64,000 nucleotides of DNA from the NCBI GenBank assembly GCA_011037195.1, contig JAAEAF010014363.1:209918-273917 (forward strand), written 5' to 3'. Source of the stretch: Triatoma infestans (taxonomy: Eukaryota > Arthropoda > Insecta > Hemiptera > Reduviidae). Positions 56,869 to 64,000 of the stretch are shown piece by piece (within the stretch, counting starts at the first letter, position 1; each line of letters begins with the position of its first letter). The position numbers and the translations under genes are program-made. Under the pieces are notes generated by a model, which did no database searches, was not told the DNA's origin, and saw nothing but the letters and a program-made list of their open reading frames with translations.

Positions 56869-59055
56869 CAGGACCCGCTCTATGGGAGGGCAACCCGGAC
56901 ATTTGTACGGGGCGTCAAAATTTAGGGCCGCAATTTTGGCGGTGAGTGTGAGAAAAATATTGATGTGTTAAATTATCAATTAACAGAAAATTTCACGTGC
57001 CAATTTTTTTCGTTCGCTAAAAATTTACAGTACGTAGCGTATCTATATTGTTTATGTCTAAAAGCTAAAAATATTTACACTATTATTGAAAAATTAAGGC
57101 AGAGTTTGTAAAGGACGATGCTTGAACTTGTTTCAACATGCATATATTTCTCTGAACAGAATAGGATTAGCACGCGACCAGAGCGCTGCTTCAGCTTGTG
57201 TTTGAACATATATAGACTTGCTTATTACTTACCTCTAACCATAAAAGAGCGGTTTCATTACACAATAGCATTATTCTTGCTATTACGTCGCTACTGATAA
57301 CAAGTGGAAGAACATAAAATTTACTTCAGTGCGATATCTTAATTTTTAAAGGTAAGTAAATTTATAATTAAGCTGTTGTTTAGTTTGATAGATGTTAGTT
57401 TATGGTAAATTTATTATCGAATGGAAACAATGAAAGCGTTTATAAAAAATAAAATAAATATTTAATTTATCCAAAAAGGCTATTTATTGAATCAATAAAA
57501 TACTGTATCACATTTGAATGTATTCTGTAGGTATAATTATTTATATTTTTGTTTTATGAAAATAATTATTTAAAAATTTTATTAGTTCATTGCTTCGATA
57601 AAACGCATTTTATAATAATATATTTGAATAATTGAAGCGAATAAAATCTCAAATTCAAGAATTACAAAATTGTTTTTAATGACTATTTATGATTTGCTGA
57701 AATATTTGTTATAAAATGGATATATTATTATAATCTTTTTTTTTTTTTTAATATTATTTTATAGTTCACATTGTTTAATTTGAGTTATGTGCGTGCCTCT
57801 TCCAGAATGTCTAACCGTCTAAGAAAACTTTCTGGTTACCAGTATAAAAAAAAAGGCTGGTAAAGAAAGCCGTAAGGCAAAAACAAGATGGAGCGTTAAA
57901 AAATTATATCTAGAGTTGCACAAAAAAAAAATGACGATTCTGAGAATCCAACACGAAGTCCGGATATAATAAAAAAATCCGGAATCGTCAGAGGATGATG
58001 ATGATAAACAAATGGACGAAGTTTCTAAATCAATTAGAACTGAAGTCACCCTCATTCTATCATCACCAGATGAAAGGGTTGAAAACATTGACACCAACGT
58101 GACACTCACAGAAAGCGAAAGAGAGAAACTAGAAAGAAACTTTGAGTAAGGATCCAGAATTGTGGACAAGAATTTTAGGCGACGCCGAAAGAACTTTTTT
58201 CGCCTGACAAGGTCCCCCCTAAACCATTGCATAATTGCAAATTTCCTTCCAAAGACAGTGGTCACATTTTAGCGTAAATTATTATACACGAATTTTAACC
58301 AATAGAGAGCAAGTGTGTGGCTAGTGTATTCTCTTTCATAAAACTGCGTTCTGCTTCTGTTGCAAAATTTTCGGCTGTATGGTTAGTTCTCTTTCAAACG
58401 AATGCTTTAAAAGTTGGAAGCACCTCGGCGAAACTTTAAAAGAACATGATAATATTTCCAAAAATCATATTCAGGCCCAAAAAACACGGCTAGAAATGAA
58501 CGAAAGGTTAAAGTGTTGTAAAACTATAGATGCGGCCTCTCAAAGAATTATTTATTAATGCCGAAACAAATCATTGGAATGATGTGCTTCTAAGAACCGT
58601 AGCAATCACTAAAAAGCTTGGTAAAAGTTGTCTGGCTTTTCAAAGTACTAGCGACAAGTTGTTTGAGTATAATAACGGTAATTTCTTAAAAATAATTGAG
58701 TTGCTATGTGAATTTGATCCCATTATGGAAGAGCACGTTCGTCGAATGCTAAAAAAAGAAGAGACTAAAGCTCAGTTTCTATTTTTCACGATTTTTCTTT
58801 TTCAAATGTGGTTTATGTTAAATTGTATTATAAAATGTTTATTACATATGACTATGATAATTTTGTTATAAGCGATGAGAGTTTATATGTATATAAGTAG
58901 CTTATTAGTTTATAAAGAGTTTATAAAGTTTATTAGATGTTTATAATATTTTGTAAGTGATTATATAATATTCTGTATATATAAATAAATAAATAAATAT
59001 TCTTAAGGGGCGGGTCTTTTTGTCCGGGGTGACGTAACCACTAGAGCGGGCCCTG
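56869..59055 (+). mobile_element. hAT element with terminal inverted repeats
   Basis: The left end CAGGACCCGCTCTA (56,869) matches the inverted right end CAGGGCCCGCTCTA (59,055-59,042), and both have a CCCGGACA block ~30-40 bases further in. The ~2.19 kb between contains the N-terminal half of a ZMYM-type hAT transposase. I could not find a convincing 8-bp target duplication (flanks CAAGCTAT and ATGTTATC), so the copy is old or rearranged. Confidence 0.75.
57807..58795 (+). pseudogene. ZMYM1-like hAT transposase, N-terminal half, disrupted
   Basis: ATG at 57,807 gives MSNRLRKLSGYQYKKKAGKE and a basic/acidic leader. After several breaks, an FCFCCKIFGC-like Cys cluster (TTF-type zinc finger region, about 58,350) is followed by SNECFKSWKHLGETLKEHDN, SKNHIQAQKTRLEMNERL, a 'KTIDAASQ' region and ETNHWNDVLLRTVAITKKLG. 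AFQSTSDKLFEYNNGNFLKI and IELLCEFDPIMEEHVRRML (58,640-58,760) are hallmark blocks of the DUF4371/ZMYM-type hAT catalytic start. The frame then degenerates and the catalytic core and C-terminal dimerisation domain are missing. A 148-codon antisense frame over 57,819-58,265 is a shadow. Confidence 0.82.
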
Positions 59056-59490
59056 ATGTTATCCAGCATTGCGGACCCATCCATATTTTCAAAACTATAA
59101 CGATAAAGTGAAATGAAAACTTTCCTTTCAGCACAATTTCAACATGTACATGTATGTTACTCTTATATCCTTAGAAATGTGTACAAAATAATAAAAGATA
59201 TTTACCTACCCACTTTTCAGAACTGGCAGAACTTCCACCAAACTGGATCTAATAATTTAAGACAATAAATGCTATCTAGCGCCAACATTGTGTACTTCAG
59301 TTCTAGCATGCAACACTGAAGAGAACAAAATAAGAAAAAACAAACTAACATCGTAATTTTTTATTTCTTGTATATCATAGTTTATATTCTGGCACTATTA
59401 TGGCTGACTCAGTAGATTCATAGCATGATTTCATTTTTTTTTTTTTTTTAATGTAATCCATAAATAGAAAAATATTTTTTATTAAAAAAT
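59056..59490. other. AT-rich spacer
   Basis: No recognised features except a 15-base T-run near 59,437. Confidence 0.4.
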
Positions 59491-59587
59491 GAAATATTGT
59501 GATCTTGTTAAATTTTTTGATGTCGTGTTTTCACCGGAAATACAAGTATTGATGTCCCCTGAGTCTGAGAAACTAGTTTTTTGAAAA

Positions 59588-59609
59588 TGATGAATGTGTT
59601 ATTATTTAT

Positions 59610-59652
<43 letters not shown>

Positions 59653-60599
59653 TATTTGCAGCATTTGCCCATTTGATAATAGGCTTTTAGTAAATCATTA
59701 CAATCAAGATTTTATACAATTAACACAATATTTAATAAATACATATAAAACATAACATATAATAAATTTTGGTAAATACTCAAAATTTTATAATTAATTA
59801 TAAAATGAATTTCCTAATAAAGTCATTTAAGTAAGCATTGACATTAAATAAATCTTAACATAATTCTATTATGAAATGGAATTTGAAAACAAGGTAGAAG
59901 TGCAAGAATTCAAATAAATTTTAGTATTTACATGGTCAGATACAACAAAGTACTGTTCTTTTAATATTAAGTCATAATTTGTTCACAGTAAGTCTAAGTT
60001 CAAAGAATTGATAAAATTAATAAATTGATCAGTAAAATCAGTGAGCAACTCGCGTTCAGTAAGTGGCCAACCTCTTCCTTGCATTACCACGAAGCGAATT
60101 AATTTCGGTCGTGGCTGGTCAAAAAGTGGACAGTCGTACAGCATATGATGCCAAGATTGTGGAACCTGAAACTCGCAAAGGCAATTAGGACTTTCAGTAA
60201 TGTGAAATCGGTGTAGATAAAGCTTGTTTTTACCATGACCTGTCAATACCATCGTCAACTTGTAAAATGAAACAATTTCATTTTTAGTCTTGACTGGTCG
60301 CTAGGGAAAAACATTTTAGTTGTTTCTCCTTGCGGCTTTAGCCGCACTCTTGTGTCCAATTACTAATGCTGATGGGCCTTGCCTGCCTTTTTACGTAACT
60401 CAATGGAACTTTCATAAAACATGCTGGTAGCACGGTGTCCAATGCAGCTTCTTCTGCAAGTTGATCGGCCATTTCATTGTCGGCTTTGCCTCTATGTGCT
60501 TTCATCCAATTTAAACTAATATTCCATTGAGACTCATTTCTCAAGCTATTTAGCAACATCAGCGGTTTTGTTGTGGTTGTGACTGTTATTGATGAATGT
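59588..60599 (-). mobile_element. 5'-truncated LINE with 10-bp target duplication and (AAT)n tail
   Basis: TGATGAATGT occurs at 59,588-59,597 and 60,590-60,599. The 992-bp insert reads on the minus strand from an RNase H domain to a tail of AAT units (plus-strand (TTA)n at 59,616-59,651). That microsatellite is therefore the LINE's 3' tail, and the target was a Rep-A copy. Confidence 0.88.
59983..60570 (-). pseudogene. LINE RNase H domain and C-terminus (I/LOA-type)
   Basis: Minus strand. LNWMKAHRGKADNEMADQLAEEAA (key residues H, GKADNEMAD; about 60,510-60,440) is the last part of RNase H, with the catalytic-region His and Asp kept. PLSYVKRQARPISISNWTQEC follows and ends at a stop near 60,338. 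After a break, LTGHGKNKLYLHRFHITESP and NCLCEFQVPQSWHHMLYDCP (60,250-60,140) are the post-RNase H block with a C-C-H-C type knuckle, ending FINSLNLDLL-stop at 59,983. It differs in wording from the 54,814 LINE, so it is another family. Confidence 0.85.
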
Positions 60600-60845
60600 C
60601 AGTGAATGTATGTGAACAGTATGGCTCAAAAATTAAACATCGATGAAAGTTCTGCGAAACTTGACAGTCCGTTCTATAGTGGGGTTGTCCTTTCCTATAG
60701 TTTATTTTAGTTCATTATACGATGCTTCATCTAAAAAATAATATAAATTAGAATTAAATAAGTTGTTAAAATTCTGAATTTGAAAAAACTCGGTTGACCG
60801 GAAGTGCGTTATACTAAATAGTTTTTTGGGGGGGATTTCCTCTAT

Positions 60846-63068
60846 AAAAAACACTGATGGATGTCTAAATTTGTTATACTACTATAAATACAGAAACTCA
60901 ACACTTTCGTTTGATAGTTTTATCTGAAATTGCGGTGCTATAACTTATACAATTCGTCAAATTACAATTGTAGCAGCATAGTTATTGTAATAATAAATGC
61001 AGAAATTATATAAAAATGTTTACTAGTTTTGAGTTACTAAAAAATAGAATGTTTTATGTTTTTCCTTAAAAATAATTCAACCATAATAATCTGCAATTAA
61101 ATCCTTTAATTAGTTAATTAAATAGATAAATAATGATAATAGTGTTTTCATACTAAAGAGAAACATAAATGTAATTATTAAAGATAAACAAATGTGGAAA
61201 AGTTATGTTGCTCCATGAACAGTGTGTCTATCATTCTTCTCTCTCACGCTCTGTCTTTCTTTACACATCAGAACTTGATGAATAATTGATGTAAATTAGA
61301 AAATAGCTTCAAACAAGTTCTATATGAATTATTCACAGTACAAGATGAGGCTATTAATGAAGTTTGTGTCTGAGTGTATGTCTGTTATAATTGGATGTAC
61401 CTTGCTCTATTAATGATACAATTCAGTATGCATGTCAATCATATTTAACAATATTACGCCAAGTTGATGGCAATGATTAAAGAAGTTTTTTTTTTCTAAA
61501 TAAAGTCTTTTGAAGATTATTCAATCTTCATCTTCTTAGGATTTAGTTGCTTGGAGGTAAATTAATTTTAAATTGTGATTTTAAAGATCCCTAAACACCT
61601 AGATCTGTTTGTACATAGAATATAATCAACCGTATTAGTTAGCGATTCCCAAAGTGGGCGATACCAAAACTGGAATGAATCAGGAAGCGATAATAACGTT
61701 AGGTGAAATAGGAGGGGGGGAAGTCGGGTCGGTGAAAGAATAAAGAAAGAAAACATAAAAAAAATAGAGAAAGTAAAAAGGGAAAACCGATCCTACGTTT
61801 CATCTGTGTGATTAGGTGCTTTATTTCCTTAAACACATAAAATATAAGTGCTATTTGTAAAAGATCACTGGTCAAGTCTGACAACGGTCTTAACAAGCAA
61901 GCGTTGACAGATGAGCATATCCTCATTGTCAGTATATTCAGCATAAAACGGCAACATTATTCCGAATGGTCCACTCCCCTGTTCCTCCACTATACTCCCT
62001 GAGGTGCGTTCGAGAAAAATAAAATTTCACGAGTTGGTCTACACGGATCACAGTTCTATATAGTATCGATTTTATTTATTTCTATTCCTAAACACACTCC
62101 CGTGATAAGAATATAAATCTGAAAAATTACTTATCGTATATAAAGGAACATACTATTTGCAACTAGATCCATATATTACCACACAGTCAACAAACACTCT
62201 ACATTATCATTTGGACGCAACCACACAGTAACCTATCATTTCCCAGCCTCTCTAATATCCTAATATACAAAATATTCAGGCATTTAGCTCGTCCATCTTT
62301 AGAAAAGAAACCAATTACGGTGATTTTAAAATGATGCTGACAAAGATGATAGCAGCAAATTGATAAAAAAATAAATCTCATTAGAATTATTTTTAATGTT
62401 ATGCATGTTTGAATTATTACAATATTATCCTTCGTTACCGTAATTTTCAGTGTTTAATGCGCTGTTACCATAGTCAATTAGATGATTAGTTTTAAATTCA
62501 ACTTATCTTATTTACAAATAAATTTTTTCACTTACTATATTTCTAGGACGTAGGATGAAATGTAGATCCATAAAATAACGCAAATTTAGCACTGAAAATA
62601 TTTCTGTTTGTTCACTTAAAGAAGGTAGATTTTCAGGGATGGGGCGATGAATACTTTTATTTGATAAAGAGGGCTGTAGACCAAATAAGTTTTGGGAACC
62701 TCTGGCCAGCGTAATGTATAAATTTGAGCGAAGCTATAGCTATACTAAATACAAGAAGTTGCAAACTTCAACTATCTTTGCTGTTCCTTATATATGTAGT
62801 TTTGAGTGTTGGGCATGTCATTGTAAATGTTCCTATGGTTAGGCTGGGTTTCCTGTAGGAACTCTCAAATCTATGAAACAATGGCAGTCTAGTATCTCCT
62901 ACGGAGTTATTTGAATGGATTAAGTGAAAGTTTTTATCAGAGCATTCACTTAAGCTATTCATTCTGATTATTGCACCTGGAGAGCATAATTGTATCATCA
63001 AACCATCACGCTTAACAAGCTTTAGAATGCTGAAACAATTCGTTCCTGATATAAGATGTACTCAATCT
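60846..63068. other. AT-rich spacer
   Basis: No recognised gene or element. A G-run at 60,828-60,834 and a GGAGGGGGGG tract at about 61,711 are the only local oddities. Confidence 0.4.
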
Positions 63069-63070
63069 TA

Positions 63071-63329
63071 TTTTGTGCATTTTTTTTTTTTTTTTTTAAT
63101 TTGAGGCGCGTCAACATCTATGGTCATTGGCGCCCGGAGCCTTCTCAGGGCCTCCCGGCCTCCCGGACAGTATTCTCTCTTTAAAGGCAACCCTGTGCAT
63201 CACCGGACCGTGAGCTGTAGAGGCTCCTAGGAAGAAAAAAAATCTAAGGGTAACACAGCTGGCCTCAAACCCGGGTCTTCAGCGTGGCGGTCCAGTACGC
63301 TAACCCCTTCCCTTCCATTTTTGTGCATT
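63071..63329 (-). mobile_element. tRNA-derived SINE with 11-bp target duplication
   Basis: TTTTGTGCATT repeats at 63,071-63,081 and 63,319-63,329. Minus strand: D-arm block GGTTAGCGTACTGG, weak B-box GGTTTGAGGCC, body TTAGATTTTTTTTCTTCCTA and CACGGTCCGGTGATGCACAG, 3' part GGCGCCAATGACCATAGATG, then an A-tail (plus-strand T-run 63,081-63,099). The same 3' type as the 33,149 copy. Confidence 0.85.
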
Positions 63330-63885
63330 GTTACGAAAATATAAATACTTTAAATTTGATTTATAAAGGATACAATCACTGGATTGTGGATAACAAATAG
63401 TAATTAATTTATGTAGTAGACATAAATAAATGATAACGCAATAATTTTAAGTTTTCTAATATCGTAGAAACTTGCCGCACTAAAGAAATCCATAAGTAGA
63501 TTTTACTACACTTTTTTTAAAGATTAGTCATAAGGATCACTTTGCTTTTAAAAACCAACTTTGAGCAAACTAAAATTAGTCTTAAGTAGTATTTAGTCTT
63601 GAGACCAAAGAGTTCTTTCCACTTCTAGTAGGTATCGCCACATTCGAAATGGTTATTTTTGCCTTTTAACTACTTTCGTAGAATATTCGAGACCTTTGAA
63701 TTGTTTCATAACTTTTTATTTATACATTAAATATTAAAATAAAACGATTTAAAAAGTAGTTTAGATTATAAAAATATTATCACTCTATCTATATACCAAG
63801 ATTTAGAGATACCTTTAGTCAATTTATTTTAATGTAAAATTAAAATAATTCACGACATTTCAATTTGACCTTTAACGTTAACAGT
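63330..63885. other. AT-rich spacer
   Basis: No recognised features. Confidence 0.4.
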
Positions 63886-63887
63886 AC

Positions 63888-64000
63888 TTTTACTTTCTCT
63901 TATACCATAGTTTCTGTCACTTAAAGTTTCTACCTTCCACTTTTTGTTTTTGTAACATGTTTTTCCAAGATAAAAACGCGAAAAGCTGAAAATAAAAAAA
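63888..64000 (-). repeat. Possible Rep-A copy running off the window
   Basis: TACTTTTACTTTCTCTTATA and, at 63,968-63,990, AAAAACGCGAAAAGCTGAAA match the two blocks found at the 3' end of minus-strand copies. It is cut by the window edge. Confidence 0.4.

Larger units (their letters stand above)
59492..60845 (+). repeat. Rep-A repeat interrupted by a LINE fragment
   Basis: The first part, 59,492-59,597, has 'GTGTTTTCACCGGAAATAC', 'GATGTCCCCTGAGTC' and TTTTTTGAAAATGATGAATG. It resumes at 60,590 with TGATGAATGTCAGTG, AATGTATGTGAACAGTATGG, CTCAAAAATTAAACATCG and 'GGTTGACCGGAAGTGCG' (60,792). Confidence 0.7.

Noticed and set aside
57819..58265. 148-codon open frame on the minus strand
   Set aside because: It is antisense to the hAT transposase remnant and its serine/leucine-rich wording has no domain.

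Overview
The window looks like AT-rich, intron- or intergenic-type animal DNA. It has long A/T runs, many microsatellites, no operon-like packing, no rRNA, no intact tRNA and no CRISPR. I found no host gene I could defend. Every recognisable protein remnant belongs to a transposable element. The mix (piggyBac, ZMYM-type hAT, Penelope-like, Jockey/I/RTE-type non-LTR elements, a DUF4780-type ORF1, tRNA-derived SINEs) fits an arthropod, perhaps a hemipteran. That assignment is inferred from the element families only, and no species is claimed.

Layout, left to right. Positions 1-8,900 hold scattered copies of a ~0.95 kb non-coding repeat (called Rep-A here), an LTR-like inverted pair (3,537-4,156), a retroposed tRNA-like unit with a 14-bp target duplication, and one SINE. 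12,480-14,057 is a pyrimidine-rich degenerate array that leads into a 416-bp tandem triplication. 15,290-16,262 is a broken Jockey-type reverse transcriptase, followed by the most complete Rep-A copy (16,485-17,456). 18,800-22,700 has a 108-bp tandem duplication and three hammerhead-ribozyme-like motifs. 23,601-25,899 is a piggyBac element with both ends, TTAA duplications and a disabled transposase. 27,590-28,396 is an RNase H-bearing LINE tail. 28,400-36,000 is mostly featureless AT-rich DNA with Rep-A pieces and a SINE. 36,095-37,006 and 40,188-41,169 are two 5'-truncated LINE copies with target duplications. 44,757-47,350 packs a SINE, Rep-A copies and a 322-bp hammerhead-bearing insertion inside Rep-A. 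51,821-52,875 is a non-autonomous hAT with an 8-bp duplication. 53,688-56,401 is a fold-back Penelope-like element whose hammerhead core was split by an internally deleted DUF4780/zinc-knuckle LINE. 56,869-59,055 is a ZMYM-type hAT with terminal inverted repeats. 59,598-60,589 is an RNase H LINE tail inserted in another Rep-A. A SINE with an 11-bp duplication lies at 63,082-63,318.

The main theme is interplay between mobile elements rather than a cellular pathway. Hammerhead ribozyme motifs of at least two families recur. One SINE appears to share its 3' tail with the LINE at 54,814-56,300, which suggests a parasite-partner pair. Rep-A resembles non-autonomous Helentron/DINE-type repeats (end inverted repeats, an internal GT microsatellite, a terminal hairpin). 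Several nested insertions with readable target duplications give relative ages.
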